Shown in pieces: positions 36,872 to 47,567 of a stretch of DNA of 64,000 bases (the stretch's first letter is position 1; each line of letters starts with the position of its first letter). This DNA is from Adiantum capillus-veneris (lineage: Eukaryota; Streptophyta; Polypodiopsida; Polypodiales; Pteridaceae). The notes under the pieces were generated by a model that was not told the DNA's origin, searched no databases, and worked only from the letters and a program-made list of their open reading frames with translations. A program made the position numbers and the translations under genes. The stretch is from the NCBI GenBank assembly GCA_014529385.2, contig CM043946.1:17069077-17133076 (forward strand). Reading direction: 5' to 3'.

Positions 36872-38467
36872 TCATTTGATCTCTTCTTGTTGCAAAACAA
36901 GGTATATAAGGGCATAAATATTATCAATATCCGCAATCAAACATAAAAATTGCAAAATCATGTAAGACACTGCCCTTGTAATATAATTTTTGTTTTTCTT
37001 TGTTTTCGGCGCTTGTAGCTGCTTTGTAACTCCTGTATGCCTGTATACCTCCCCCCCTCCTAGTCTGAGTCCTCCCGGACGACTATGAAGTGTCTGTGGG
37101 CGAAGCATTGTAGTTGTTTTGGTCATAAATTCCCAATGCAATTGCAGAGCGATGATACAACAGTCTTTCCAATAAAGCTGCTCTTTATTGGTGGTCGGGT
37201 TTTGGGTTGGTGATACTTCGGTAGTAGAATCAGTAGATGGATTCATCTTTACCCTGTTGTTCTTTTGCACTATCCGAATCTGCTTCCGCTTCGCTTGTGC
37301 TTGCCACAAACTCTTTGCGACCCAAACGTGCTTTGTCCTTTGTGTTGATTTCCTCGCCTTGAAATACCTAGGAGTGTCCGTTGATTGTACTGAAGGGAGT
37401 TCCTGTTTACAAATCTTTGGGATCCAAATTTTCTTGCTATAGCTTTGTGCCGTCATGAACTTCTTTGGAATCCAGATCTGTTTCACTGTCCTTGATTGTC
37501 TGGAATCACTCTGTTGTCTGGTATTGAAGACTCTACTTTCCACCTTTGTGTTCTCTGGCACAACCTTTTTTGGTCTCCATACCAACTTTGACTCCGTTTT
37601 TTCCCAAGGTTGAGCTGTTATATTATTGCTTGTTTTCCTTATCCACTGTTGAGAATTCCTCGTCAAAGAGTAATCCGGTTGTATAGAAACTTTTGGTTGC
37701 CATTGCTTCTTCTTTTTCTCTGGTTGTTGTTTACCTTTGTTCTTGGATTCTTCCTTTGGAGTTGTCTCTGATCCTTTGGTGAACTTAACTGATTGACTTT
37801 CACCTTCGTATTTGATAAGCACTAATTTAGAACTCCAGTCAATCATTGCATTGTATTGCTTCTGCCATGGTTGTCCTAGCAATAATGGATGTTGTGTAGC
37901 TTGGTCTTCAACCACGTAAAACATATGAGGATACACATAATGGTTAATCTGTATATGTAAAACTGTGCATCCGACAGTTTTGATTGAATTCTCAGAGTAA
38001 CTCTTTAACTCTTGCTTCGCAGTTTGTAGTTTAGTGTCATTTGTCAATTGTCTATACAAACTGAGTGACAGTAGGTTAGCTTGAGCTCCTGAATCCAATA
38101 GTGCTCTGGCTTTGATTTGGTTGGTTCCTACTTTGCATTCAATGATGGGTTCTTCTTTGTCATTATCCATTTCTGTTATACTGACTGCGTTTGTTCGTAT
38201 TGCTCCTTCATTGCGTTGTTTCTGACGCAGTAGTCTTCTTTTCTCCATTATTTCCTTTGCCTCGGCTTGCGCTTCCTCCTCAATCTTTTTCTTTTTCGGG
38301 ACACGCAGCTTTTCTTGATGTATTTTGAGAAGCATGTCTTGGGTTAGCGGCAAAAGATACTTTTTCACTCTGCATCCACTAATCCAATTGGGCATTTCTT
38401 CTCCGTCTAATGTAGCAAGCTTGACGGCTCCACTTGGTGATAGATCTTTAATCACCAGAGGTCCCAT
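36872..38467 (-). CDS. pol: Protease 2 and tail of element B pol (531 codons)
   Basis: Continues integrase after a CGA-to-TGA stop at about 38470. It starts in the GPY/F-like region (G-P-L-V-I-K-D-L), then a basic helix (K-K-K-I-E-E-E-A-Q-A-E-A-K-E), then the second retropepsin-like domain: L-L-D-S-G-A-Q-A-N-L-L (Asp codon 38093-38095), a beta-rich stretch and H-P-L-L-L-G-Q-P-W. The tail has W motifs: Q-W-Q-P-K, L-V-W-R-P-K-K, Q-I-W-I-P-K-K, K-I-W-I-P-K and H-V-W-V-A-K. A small deletion near 37190 shifts the last part out of the original frame, so it reads through the internal polypurine tract to 36872; the true C-terminus is probably near 37090. Confidence 0.85.
   Translation of the reverse strand: MGPLVIKDLSPSGAVKLATLDGEEMPNWISGCRVKKYLLPLTQDMLLKIHQEKLRVPKKKKIEEEAQAEAKEIMEKRRLLRQKQRNEGAIRTNAVSITEMDNDKEEPIIECKVGTNQIKARALLDSGAQANLLSLSLYRQLTNDTKLQTAKQELKSYSENSIKTVGCTVLHIQINHYVYPHMFYVVEDQATQHPLLLGQPWQKQYNAMIDWSSKLVLIKYEGESQSVKFTKGSETTPKEESKNKGKQQPEKKKKQWQPKVSIQPDYSLTRNSQQWIRKTSNNITAQPWEKTESKLVWRPKKVVPENTKVESRVFNTRQQSDSRQSRTVKQIWIPKKFMTAQSYSKKIWIPKICKQELPSVQSTDTPRYFKARKSTQRTKHVWVAKSLWQAQAKRKQIRIVQKNNRVKMNPSTDSTTEVSPTQNPTTNKEQLYWKDCCIIALQLHWEFMTKTTTMLRPQTLHSRPGGLRLGGGEVYRHTGVTKQLQAPKTKKNKNYITRAVSYMILQFLCLIADIDNIYALIYLVLQQEEIK
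37049..37060 (-). other. Internal polypurine tract of element B
   Basis: GGAGGGGGGGAG on the minus strand, the same 12-mer as the 3' tract, at the same place as in A. Confidence 0.6.
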
Positions 38468-38470
38468 CCC

Positions 38471-38743
38471 TCACTTTTTAAGCTTCTTAGCATGTTGTTT
38501 CAGAGTGTAAACGAGGACATAGTCCCCAACCTTAAACTCTTTAGTCCGCACATGCTTATCAAAAAATTCCTTTTGTCGCCTTTTTTGAGCGTAGATAGAA
38601 GCTACTGCTTTTAGGCGAAGCTCATCTAGCTTTTCCAGGTCATCTATTCTATCAGAAAGCTCGTGCCCTATCCACTCTAGATCCTTAGCCACCCTTAAGG
38701 TTGAAATCAAGAATTCTATTGGTAAGATAGCATTTAGGCCCAA
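38471..38743 (-). CDS. pol: Integrase C-terminal segment of element B
   Basis: Frame-shifted continuation of the 1,637-codon pol frame. It covers G-L-N-A-I-L-P-I-E-F, V-A-K-D-L-E-W, and the D-Y-V-L-V-Y-T-L-K-Q-H-A-K-K-L-K-K stretch before the GPY/F-like region. It ends at TGA where A has CGA. The first residues (26 codons in total) are those deleted in A. The apparent ATG is internal. It is a piece of integrase and has no separate function. Confidence 0.8.
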   Translation of the reverse strand: MGLNAILPIEFLISTLRVAKDLEWIGHELSDRIDDLEKLDELRLKAVASIYAQKRRQKEFFDKHVRTKEFKVGDYVLVYTLKQHAKKLKK

Positions 38744-41700
38744 AAACCATGTTATATGGGGTCGTTCCTATTGATGTTTTATATGCTACCCTATATGCCC
38801 ATAATGTTGAATGCAACTTCTGGTCCCAGTCAGTTCTCGACTCATATACAATCTTCGTGAGGACCGTGCATATGGTTTTGTTTGTTGCTTCAACTTGTCC
38901 GTTTGCTTGTGGATGATACGGGGCTGATTTCCTATGGATTACCATGAATTCATCTAGAAGGATCTTTATCACTTCATTTATAAAATGTGTGCCTCGATCA
39001 CTCACAATTTCTATTGGCAATCCATATCGTACAAAGACGTATTCATATAGAAATTGTGCCGTGGTCCTGGCATCTGCCTTTTGAGGTTCCTTTGCTTCGA
39101 CCCACTTTGTTAGATAGTCTGTAGCCACAATGATGTATTCTGCATGAGTCTTATATGTAGGAGGTGAAATGGGTCCGACATAATCAATCCCCCATTTTGC
39201 AAAAGCTCTTGCCCCCATCATTGGTCTAAGCGGCATATCATCTCTTTTAAGTGGTACTTTGGTCCGCTGACAGTCATCACACCGTTTAACGTATTCCTCA
39301 GCGTCCATATGTAATGTTGGCCACCATATTCCTGCGGCTAAGACAAGTTTTGCTGTCTTATCACCTGAGAAATGGCCTCCACCTACTCCTCCATGAGCTT
39401 GCTCCAGGATTATCACATACTCAGACTCTGATGCGCAAATCCTAAGCTGGTTGTCTTTACCTCTCCTATAGAGTTGATCTCCTATGAAAGTGTAATCTCT
39501 AGCTTCTGTCTCTACAGATTTCTGACGAGCTTTTGACGTTCCTTCTGGGAAAGTTCTATTTGTGAGATATTCAACAATATACTGACTCCATTCTGGAGCG
39601 ATCATTATCTGATATAAAGTCGAATACTCTGCTGGCGGTTTTGATGAACATACAATACATACAGTGACATATTCATGTACGCTTTCTTTCATTCCTGGCC
39701 AATAGACTCCCAATTGTAACAAATTCCTATATGTGTTCCTTCTTGAACAATGAAATGCACATTCCTGAACATGTGCTTCGCGCAGATATATATTATATTC
39801 CTCAGGATTGATGCATAGTCGTAAAACATGATCATTTCCCAATTGATACAACCTTCCTGCAACCAATTGAAGATTCTTGGATTGCTGAATAGCAATACGT
39901 TTCTGGTTGTATTCTCCTCTATCGAACTCTCCTCCATAGGTTAATAGGTTAACGACATTTTGAGACCACTTCGGTATCATTTCTATGTTGAACAAGTACG
40001 CATCTGGCATGTCGTCATCTACTCCTATAGGGTCTTCTCCATTCGTCAATCGCGAAAGATGATCAGCTCTAAGATGTGTTTTTCCTTTCTTTACTACTAC
40101 CGTGAAGTCGAATTCCAGTAAGATAATGAACCATCTCACTATTCTCCCGGTATTGCATGGTTTATTCACTAGGTAGAGCAAGGCTTGGTGATCCGTAAAA
40201 AACACAAACTTGTTGGCTAGAAGATAATGCCGAAATTTCTTCACAGCATATATCATTCCTAATCCCTCTCGCTCTGTTGTGGTGTAATTCTTCTCTGCAT
40301 TGTTGAGCTGTCGACTGGCGTAACAGATAGGAAAATCCATGTTTCCTTCTTCTGGCTGAGACAGAATGCATCCTATTGCATATGCCGAAGCATCTATATG
40401 CACATGGAATATCTTCTCCCAATCTGGTGATTTCAAGGCTGGAGCAGTAATGAGTGCCTCTTTCAATTTCTTGAACGATTCCTCACACTCATCTGTCCAT
40501 TCAAAGTTCACTATTAGCCTGTAAAGTGGTTTGCCTATTATAGCGTACATGTAAATGAATCGTCTATAATATCCGCAATGTCCCATAAAGCTCTGTACTT
40601 GTTTCGCATTGGTTGGTCTAGGCATATCCTCTATAACCTTTATCTTCTCTAAATCCGTGGATATTCCGTTTTGTGAGACAATATGTCCCAGAATTCTGCC
40701 CTGTCGGACCATAAACACACATTTCTCAGGATTGAGACAAATGCGATATGTCCTACATTTCTCAAATACTTTTCTTAGGTGTTCTAGATGCTCATCTCTC
40801 AGAAGAGAATGTACACACAAGTCATCCATGTATATTTCTAGAAACAACCTTAAGTATTCTTTGAAAGCATGCGTCATCAGCCTCTGGAAGGTTGCGGGAG
40901 CATTGGTTAGACCAAAAGGCATAACCCGATAAGCATAAATTCCCCACTCCGTTGCAAAAGCTGTTTTATGTTGATCTTCGAGTGCTATGGCTAGCTGGTT
41001 ATATCCTGAAAAACCATCAAGAAAAGAGTATGTTGTTTTCCCTGATACACGCTCTAGAACATGATCAGTTATCGACAGGGGATAATTGTCCCTGATTGTT
41101 GCAGCATTCACTTTCTTTAAGTTGACACACACTCGGAGTTTTCCGTTCTTCTTGGGTACTACCACAATTGGAGATACCCAATCGGTGTGTTCAATCTCGT
41201 ATATGAATTCAGCTTCCATTAGCTTATCTATCTCTTCTTTGATTCGCTTAGCAAACGTATCATTATATGTGTATGGTCTCTGTCTGCTAGCCTTTGCGTC
41301 TTGTTTCAGTGGGATTGTGTGTTGGCATATCGATGGGTCAACTCCCTTTAAGTCCTTATAAGACCATGCAAACACATCCCTATACTCTCTGAGAAGACTC
41401 AAAAGTCTCTTTTCCTCGCCTGGAGACAAATCTGTGGCTATGTACACCGGTCTAGGTGGCTCACCTGGAGCTGCTAAATCAACTTTTTTTGCATGCTCAG
41501 GTCCGTCATAAGATTCGTTCTCCTTCCTCTCTCGAATAGGTGGGGTTAATATCACCTTCCTATCCTCTATTGTGAATTTCCTATAGTGAGAGGGAACATC
41601 CATGTTTTCCTTGATTTTGGCGTTTTTGTCCTCTCCACTCTCAATTTCTGTCGTCCAAACTTCTTTCAGAGTTTTCTTGAGCTCTCTGTACTTGTTTCTA

Positions 41701-43598
41701 CGTTCTAGCTTGGACTCCGTGTGTTCTCTGTTGCGCTTGTTCTTTTCTGATTTTTCTGTTTCTGTTTTCGTTCCATTCCTTTGAACTTGATTTCTTGAGC
41801 CTTTTTTGTCTTTTCGTAAGCTCTTTTGATCATTGCCTCTCATTCTTCCAGAAACCTTGTCCTTAACACAATCTTCCGCCTTTACTAGCATTAGGAATTG
41901 ATTTTTTCCTCTTATTCTAGGCATCGGATTGGTTCTAACCCCCTTTGTTTTTCTCTTTGCTCTAGAGCGTTTCTGGCGTTGTTTAGTTTGGTTCGGAAAA
42001 TCATAAAATCCGACATCCGTTATAGTTTCTTCGTTTCCGCTTGAATTGTCCGTTGACTCGTTGTCTGCTTCATTTTCCCACTCAGGATGATCGGGAATGT
42101 AGTGAAATACCTCCTCTTCATCTTCCTTTTCCAGTGTATCGTTCTTTTCAGTTTCTTTTTCGAGTACATTTCTCAACATGAAGTACGGAACCACGTCGTA
42201 CCCGTCCTTGTCGCAAAATTTCGTTGTGGGACCATCCGGAATTGCACAAACATCTAGGGTTGCTAGAATGTGTGTCCATTCTAATGGTTCAAGCGTGTCC
42301 TCTGGAAAGGGTTCTCCTATATAAGTTTCATCTTCGATAGCCCTTTCTAAAACACATTCTTCTCGTTTTAGACTTCCACATTTCGAAGCTCCACACATCC
42401 ATAACTCCTTGGGTTTACCTAACCAAGCTGGAAATTCGGATCCCGCCAAAGTAGCTGAATCAAACTCCTCCACCGGTGTTCGGTTCACATCTTTGTAGCT
42501 ATGGTCTTTCAGGTTCACACGTGTAGTGGTTTCCATATTTCTCAGGTATATGTGATCGTAGCCCCAATCCTGGACCATTTTCAACTGTCTCATGAATGGT
42601 CTTCCCAATATGATATCATAGTTATACTCCTTGCCAAAATCGACAATAGCAAAAGTATGTTCGTATTCAATGCCACAAGAAGTCACTACAACTTTCTCTA
42701 ATAACCCCATAGGTTTCTCCATGTGTCCATCTGCTAATTGGAGTTTCAACCTAGTCTTCCTTATTGCTGGTTTCCCCCATTTTTTCCAGATTTCTTTTGT
42801 AGCAATGGCTACCCCAGCTCCGCTGTCTAGTATTGCCATCGTGTTTACCCCTTGGAATTCAACTGGTAAGGTTGTATTCCCCTCTTCACCTTCGCAATAT
42901 TCTCCGACCTTGTTTAAGGGTACAGGCTTAGCGTTCTTTTGTGGTTTACTCAGCTCTTGTATACCCTCTTTCAGTCTCGATGTTGGGTCTTTTATCCCGA
43001 ATTTCTCCAAGCATTTTCCTACAGTGGTCCACATATGTGGTCTTAGCCTCAAAAGCTCAGCTAGAGTGATAGTGCATGTCACTGGTGTTGACAAGATCTC
43101 TATCAATCCTTGCGAGTCCATGACTTTTTCTGATGAGATTCTTCGTGAGGGAAGTGCTCTAGTCTCGGATTTTGCTTCATACTCTCCTAAGTATGTAGGT
43201 AAGGTATTCAGTGAGTGAGGTTTGCTCTCCGTTGTTCTAACAGAGCCCCCATCTCCCCAGTAAGATTGCAGATCCAAGTCCACTTGAGATCCTGCCTCAA
43301 ATTCCACTATGGGAGGGTTCCTGATGTCCTTTTCCCAATTTTTCTGATTAGCTTGGCAACTTAGCTCGTTTGCAAAGTTTGCCTCTCTCACTTGTTTCCA
43401 AAATTCATTGTAATCCTCATCTCTTCCGTAAGACCTCTGTATGACTGGATGAAAACTCTCTATCTCCTGATCGGTTGTGTTCAACACTATGCGATCATCC
43501 TTGTGTGTATTTTCAGGCTTTTGTGCACTGGGAGTTTTTTCAGCTACCCGTGAAACGATAGTCTCATGCTGAATTGGGTTTTCCTTTCCACAATTCAT
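38685..43598 (-). CDS. pol: Protease 1, RT, RNase H and integrase of element B (1,637 codons)
   Basis: The best-preserved pol of the family. Order along the protein: linker, protease 1 (L-D-S-G-A-G, Asp codon 42825-42827; I-I-L-G-R-P-F), long charged linker, RT with Y-M-D-D at 40821-40832, RNase H with both H-I-D-A-S-A-Y and T-D-H-Q-A-L-L-Y and the C-terminal R-A-D-H-L-S-R-L, two homologous zinc units (about 39980-39600 and 39599-39220), and the integrase core (W-G-I-D-Y, V-S-D-R-G-T-H-F, A-N-G-Q-V-E-A). The last 20 or so residues are foreign because one extra G near 38741 (GGG versus GG in C) shifts the frame. In frame with gag upstream. Together these enzymes make and integrate element cDNA. 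Confidence 0.95.
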   Translation of the reverse strand: MNCGKENPIQHETIVSRVAEKTPSAQKPENTHKDDRIVLNTTDQEIESFHPVIQRSYGRDEDYNEFWKQVREANFANELSCQANQKNWEKDIRNPPIVEFEAGSQVDLDLQSYWGDGGSVRTTESKPHSLNTLPTYLGEYEAKSETRALPSRRISSEKVMDSQGLIEILSTPVTCTITLAELLRLRPHMWTTVGKCLEKFGIKDPTSRLKEGIQELSKPQKNAKPVPLNKVGEYCEGEEGNTTLPVEFQGVNTMAILDSGAGVAIATKEIWKKWGKPAIRKTRLKLQLADGHMEKPMGLLEKVVVTSCGIEYEHTFAIVDFGKEYNYDIILGRPFMRQLKMVQDWGYDHIYLRNMETTTRVNLKDHSYKDVNRTPVEEFDSATLAGSEFPAWLGKPKELWMCGASKCGSLKREECVLERAIEDETYIGEPFPEDTLEPLEWTHILATLDVCAIPDGPTTKFCDKDGYDVVPYFMLRNVLEKETEKNDTLEKEDEEEVFHYIPDHPEWENEADNESTDNSSGNEETITDVGFYDFPNQTKQRQKRSRAKRKTKGVRTNPMPRIRGKNQFLMLVKAEDCVKDKVSGRMRGNDQKSLRKDKKGSRNQVQRNGTKTETEKSEKNKRNREHTESKLERRNKYRELKKTLKEVWTTEIESGEDKNAKIKENMDVPSHYRKFTIEDRKVILTPPIRERKENESYDGPEHAKKVDLAAPGEPPRPVYIATDLSPGEEKRLLSLLREYRDVFAWSYKDLKGVDPSICQHTIPLKQDAKASRQRPYTYNDTFAKRIKEEIDKLMEAEFIYEIEHTDWVSPIVVVPKKNGKLRVCVNLKKVNAATIRDNYPLSITDHVLERVSGKTTYSFLDGFSGYNQLAIALEDQHKTAFATEWGIYAYRVMPFGLTNAPATFQRLMTHAFKEYLRLFLEIYMDDLCVHSLLRDEHLEHLRKVFEKCRTYRICLNPEKCVFMVRQGRILGHIVSQNGISTDLEKIKVIEDMPRPTNAKQVQSFMGHCGYYRRFIYMYAIIGKPLYRLIVNFEWTDECEESFKKLKEALITAPALKSPDWEKIFHVHIDASAYAIGCILSQPEEGNMDFPICYASRQLNNAEKNYTTTEREGLGMIYAVKKFRHYLLANKFVFFTDHQALLYLVNKPCNTGRIVRWFIILLEFDFTVVVKKGKTHLRADHLSRLTNGEDPIGVDDDMPDAYLFNIEMIPKWSQNVVNLLTYGGEFDRGEYNQKRIAIQQSKNLQLVAGRLYQLGNDHVLRLCINPEEYNIYLREAHVQECAFHCSRRNTYRNLLQLGVYWPGMKESVHEYVTVCIVCSSKPPAEYSTLYQIMIAPEWSQYIVEYLTNRTFPEGTSKARQKSVETEARDYTFIGDQLYRRGKDNQLRICASESEYVIILEQAHGGVGGGHFSGDKTAKLVLAAGIWWPTLHMDAEEYVKRCDDCQRTKVPLKRDDMPLRPMMGARAFAKWGIDYVGPISPPTYKTHAEYIIVATDYLTKWVEAKEPQKADARTTAQFLYEYVFVRYGLPIEIVSDRGTHFINEVIKILLDEFMVIHRKSAPYHPQANGQVEATNKTICTVLTKIVYESRTDWDQKLHSTLWAYRVAYKTSIGTTPYNMVFGPKCYLTNRILDFNLKGG

Positions 43599-43859
43599 TG
43601 TTTCTTTTGGTGGTTCTAATCAAGCTTGTGCAGTCTCGATCATTCTCTGGCACATTTCAAGTCTCTGCTTTTCCAATTCCGCATTTGGGTATGTCATCCA
43701 CCTCTGTTCTTGTGTTTGGTTGTTCTATAACCTAGCTTCGTAAGCTCTCATCAGTGCGTCCAATGGTTCGTGTACTTTGTCGACTAGCACTGATCCCCCT
43801 GAGCTTAAGCTCGTTGTTTCTTTGATACTCTTTTGTTTCGTTCTTTCCGGGCTCATCTC
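43599..43859 (-). pseudogene. Gag-pol linker of element B with stops
   Basis: Same frame as gag and pol. Stops at the end of gag (CGA to TGA, 43860-43862), near 43727 (AAG to TAG) and near 43619 (TTA in A, TGA here). Where A has its own TGA between gag and pol, B has CAA. The stops in A and B fall at different positions, so none is ancestral. Confidence 0.8.
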
Positions 43860-46682
43860 TCATTTCCCGTTTTGACTCTCAAGTTTTTCTAATCTATCTT
43901 TAGTTCGCTTTAGTTCCTCAGCTAGAATAGCGTCTTCACGTTCTTTTCTCAACTTCATGCGTGCTTTTCTAGCTTTCCATGTGTTTTTCTGACTCCGCGG
44001 TCCTGGACTTACCATTTCAGTCGCTAACTTTCCATTCTCAGGTTCTCTAGTGGTTTTCTTAGCTTGAGCTCTAGTAACAACTTGCGTTGGTATCAGAGTT
44101 TCATTTTCAGACCCACTGCTGGTAGGAATAGTTTCTAGCATATTCCATGTCGTCTTTTGCACTTTGTTTGGATTCTTTGAACAATCCTCAATGAAGTGAG
44201 TAACCCCACACTCAGTGCAATAAGCGTTAATTCTAATGATTTTTGTATGTGGGCAAACATTCATCAGATGGTCACCTCCACACTTGTAACAGGGTCCTAG
44301 TGCTGGTCTTGGTCCCATTTGATTCGTCCTTTGTGGGTAGGATGGTCTTTGTCCTGTTAACCCTCCATGAGCTATGAACATCAATGTTCTTGCGTCCAAA
44401 TTGTATCTCTCTTCATCAGAAGCACTTGTAATTGTTGGTATTCCAACATTCCCAATCATGCTCCATGGTTCTGGTTGTTTGGGTTCTTCTGGTGGGTAAT
44501 ACACAGTTGGATACATGTGTGCACCAGATTCTTCATAATAGGCTTGAACAGGCACTAGGGCTTGTTCTTCCTGATTCTCTAAGATTGGTGCATATCTAAT
44601 GCCTACTGGTCTTGCTCCTGGTAAAGGTGGTTGTTGTCCCAATACCGGTTGCGGTCTTTCTATCCCCATAGGTCCTGGCACATTTCCCGTTGGGTATCGA
44701 GGTACTGGATGTACTTGAGGTGGTGCTAATTGAGCAGAAGGTGCATACTGACGCTCCCTTACATACCCTTTGTTGTAATAGCACTCCTCTGTTGGATGGT
44801 TTGTCCATTTTTGTTCAATAGCAAACCATTTCAGTGTTTTTGGCAATGGTTTTTGGTATGGTGCCATCCTTTTTAGAGCATCTTCTATCATTTGCTCTAC
44901 ATTTGGCATGGTTGTTGTTTGAACATTCTTTTTAGTGGTAGTCTCGCTCGCTACGGAGGAGGAGCTACTAGATGCAAAATCTGTATCCGCTGACACCTCT
45001 CCATAAACCGTACAGTTATCCACTAAGTATAATGCCTCTCTCGTTACTTGCTCGAAACTTGTACAAGCTTTCAAGTGCAAGTCCTTCTTGAGAGTGTCGT
45101 TTCTCAGTCCCTCAATAAAGAGAACAGATAGTCTGTCATCTTGTGGTCGTTCACGTACTGGACATCTCTCAATGTATTGTTTGAAGCGAAGTGAAGCTTC
45201 CTTCACTTTTTCGTGTTCTCTCTGTTTAAAAGCATATATTTGTGAGACCGTATTGTGCTTAATCCCTCGTTTTGAGAATTCCTCAGCAAACTCTCTTAGC
45301 AAATGGTCAATGTCATGGAATCCCCCTATGTTCAGTGGTTGAAACCATGTCAATGCCGTACCTTCTAGAGTAAGACCAAATCCCTCGTATTGTGTATGGA
45401 AATCTGTTATCTGCTCAGCTCTTAAGACTTGCTTAAAGAGTGACACATGTGCATACGGATCTCCCGAACCACCATACTTCTTTGGCATACACTTGGCTAC
45501 TTGAGATGGTCTCATACGTCTATGGTCTGCTACCAATCTCATTGCTCCTGTGTCCCGGCTAAAGCTTTCTCTAGCATCATGGACTTCATGGGTTACCCTT
45601 GTCGGTTCCCCCGCCCTGAATCTACTACTAGGAGGTAAATGTGATGGTTCCACTTCGAACCTTGGACCTGGAGTGGTATACGTGGGGATTGGAACTGCAC
45701 TACCTCGATTCGTATCCATTGACTCTCTGGAATGTAATGATCCCATTGGTCCGGGCTTCGAGTACTGAGGTTGACTGAAAGAGTCAGCAGCCTGAGTTCT
45801 TTGTCCTCCTGTCGTCATTGGGTTTTGCCCTCCATTTGTTGGTGCTGGTCTTTGTGAGCTAGAAGTAACATAATACTGATGTAGTGGTCCCCCAAAGTAT
45901 GTATATCCTTCTAATTCTTTCTTGCCCATTGTTGAGTATTGCCTGCCATACTTGTCGTAAGCGGCAATTTTCACTTCCGATCCCTCTGTGTAGGTAAAGA
46001 CATAAAGTCTTTTTTGGTCTGTCAACTCTCCAGTGTAGGGTTCTTCACATCTATAATAGAGATCCTGCTCCCCATTATTATATTTGTATAGCCCCACATA
46101 AATGTTATCAGTGTTGATCCTTGTAGTTTCATTCTCTCTTCTTAACCTCGCATCAGGGAAGTTCATTATTGGTGCTTTCTCCTCAAGTTCTTCATCTACT
46201 TTGGCTTTGGTGCCCATCAATCCCCACTTGTCCACAATGTTAGGGTTTAGGACTACCAAGTACATGGTACCCTCGTCATCTAGATATCTATCTTCGCTAT
46301 AGCTCACAGGCACTAAGTCCTTGAACTCACTAGGTCTCTCTTCTATCTTTACACAATAGCGGTTCATTCCATCTTTGTAGATCTTGGCACCTTGCTCATT
46401 GTCGTACTGGTATTTTATGAACAATCGCTTCATTGTGGCGGAAGGGTTTGATGATCCTGCTGCCATATTTTCTCTGTTGTTCAGGTTGAAGTGTTCCAAG
46501 TGTTCGGTGAAAATCTCGTAAGATCTCTCTGAAGAAGTATCAAAAACACTTCCTTCAAAGATCGGCTCTAATGGTTGCACCCAACTTTGGTTTACACTTC
46601 CCTCGGTTGATATGACACTTGCTGGTTCCCCTTGTTTTGGTTGGTTATTCTGGAGGTTCCTGCCCGATCTCAAATTCATCAA
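43860..46682 (-). CDS. gag: Gag of element B (940 codons)
   Basis: Closely similar to A's Gag from MMNLRSGR onward. Unrecognised N-terminal domain of about 370 residues (L-F-I-K-Y-Q-Y-D-N-E-Q-G, D-R-Y-L-D-D-E-G-T-M-Y-L-V-V, L-E-G-Y-T-Y-F-G-G), gag core at about 395-560, proline-rich spacer, and two zinc knuckles with C-x2-C-x3-H-x4-C spacing (C-Y-K-C-G-G-D-H and C-T-E-C-G-V-T-H). Shortened by about 50 codons relative to A because CGA became TGA. Forms the particle that packages element RNA. Confidence 0.9.
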   Translation of the reverse strand: MMNLRSGRNLQNNQPKQGEPASVISTEGSVNQSWVQPLEPIFEGSVFDTSSERSYEIFTEHLEHFNLNNRENMAAGSSNPSATMKRLFIKYQYDNEQGAKIYKDGMNRYCVKIEERPSEFKDLVPVSYSEDRYLDDEGTMYLVVLNPNIVDKWGLMGTKAKVDEELEEKAPIMNFPDARLRRENETTRINTDNIYVGLYKYNNGEQDLYYRCEEPYTGELTDQKRLYVFTYTEGSEVKIAAYDKYGRQYSTMGKKELEGYTYFGGPLHQYYVTSSSQRPAPTNGGQNPMTTGGQRTQAADSFSQPQYSKPGPMGSLHSRESMDTNRGSAVPIPTYTTPGPRFEVEPSHLPPSSRFRAGEPTRVTHEVHDARESFSRDTGAMRLVADHRRMRPSQVAKCMPKKYGGSGDPYAHVSLFKQVLRAEQITDFHTQYEGFGLTLEGTALTWFQPLNIGGFHDIDHLLREFAEEFSKRGIKHNTVSQIYAFKQREHEKVKEASLRFKQYIERCPVRERPQDDRLSVLFIEGLRNDTLKKDLHLKACTSFEQVTREALYLVDNCTVYGEVSADTDFASSSSSSVASETTTKKNVQTTTMPNVEQMIEDALKRMAPYQKPLPKTLKWFAIEQKWTNHPTEECYYNKGYVRERQYAPSAQLAPPQVHPVPRYPTGNVPGPMGIERPQPVLGQQPPLPGARPVGIRYAPILENQEEQALVPVQAYYEESGAHMYPTVYYPPEEPKQPEPWSMIGNVGIPTITSASDEERYNLDARTLMFIAHGGLTGQRPSYPQRTNQMGPRPALGPCYKCGGDHLMNVCPHTKIIRINAYCTECGVTHFIEDCSKNPNKVQKTTWNMLETIPTSSGSENETLIPTQVVTRAQAKKTTREPENGKLATEMVSPGPRSQKNTWKARKARMKLRKEREDAILAEELKRTKDRLEKLESQNGK

Positions 46683-46848
46683 TTCCCCTAAAGGACTTTA
46701 ACTTTTCCGTCTCAGCAATTTGTTTTCCCCAAGTTTTTGTGGTCAGAATTGATCCAAACTGATTGATACTTGGTCAATTGTTTAATCTTGTCAGTTGGAC
46801 AACTTCTGTTTCATCAAGTGAGAATTTTGTTGCAGTTATGCTGAAAAA

Positions 46849-47567
46849 GACATTATACGCGTATGATGTCTTTTTTCACAGATTTAGACTATTTTGGTTA
46901 TGCTCACTCTCAGTAGCCCCCTTATGCTCTTTCCACTCACAAAATTCAGTTTGAACTTTGTTTGAGCAAGTTATGGCTAATTTAGGCTTTTCTTGGCAAT
47001 TTTCCGCTTTTGACTTGTTTTTTGGGTCAATTGTGATCCAAATGGGATGAAACTTGAAATATAACCTCTAGACAGCTATTACAATGGATCTGTGTTAGCA
47101 AAGTATCAAAATATGTCCAAAATTAGGTCAAAGACATCATACGCGTATGATGTCTTTTTCATCAATTTAGGTCAAAACTTGATATTTATGCTTCCTACAT
47201 TGCTTGTAACAATCTTGTCAGGTCAGATATCAAAAATAAGCAGTGGATGTGCCAAAAGACATTATACGCGTATGATGTCTTTTGTCCCAGATTTTGACTA
47301 TTCTTGGTTTTAAGCCTTCTCCAATGTTTATAATTGAGTTTCAAGTGTTTTTGTCAGTTTTGTATGTAAAAACAAGATCTGAATCCAAAATTTCCTATTC
47401 TTTGCGTTTCTTGGACTCCGACTTGTCTTTTTGGGTTTCTTTGAGTGTTAATGCTCTTGTTTTAAGTTGAAATTAGGGTATAACCCCCCTTTTGAACACT
47501 CTGGTAAAGTCAAAATTTCTGTTTTGGTCTCTGTTTGGTCATTTAGACATCATACGCGTATGATGTC
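46849..47567. repeat. Array of four 22-bp palindromes in element B leader
   Basis: Copies at 46849-46870, 47133-47154, 47258-47279 and 47546-47567, orthologous in order and spacing to the four in A. The second and fourth are perfect. The first and third keep the same one-base asymmetry as their A counterparts. Confidence 0.9.
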
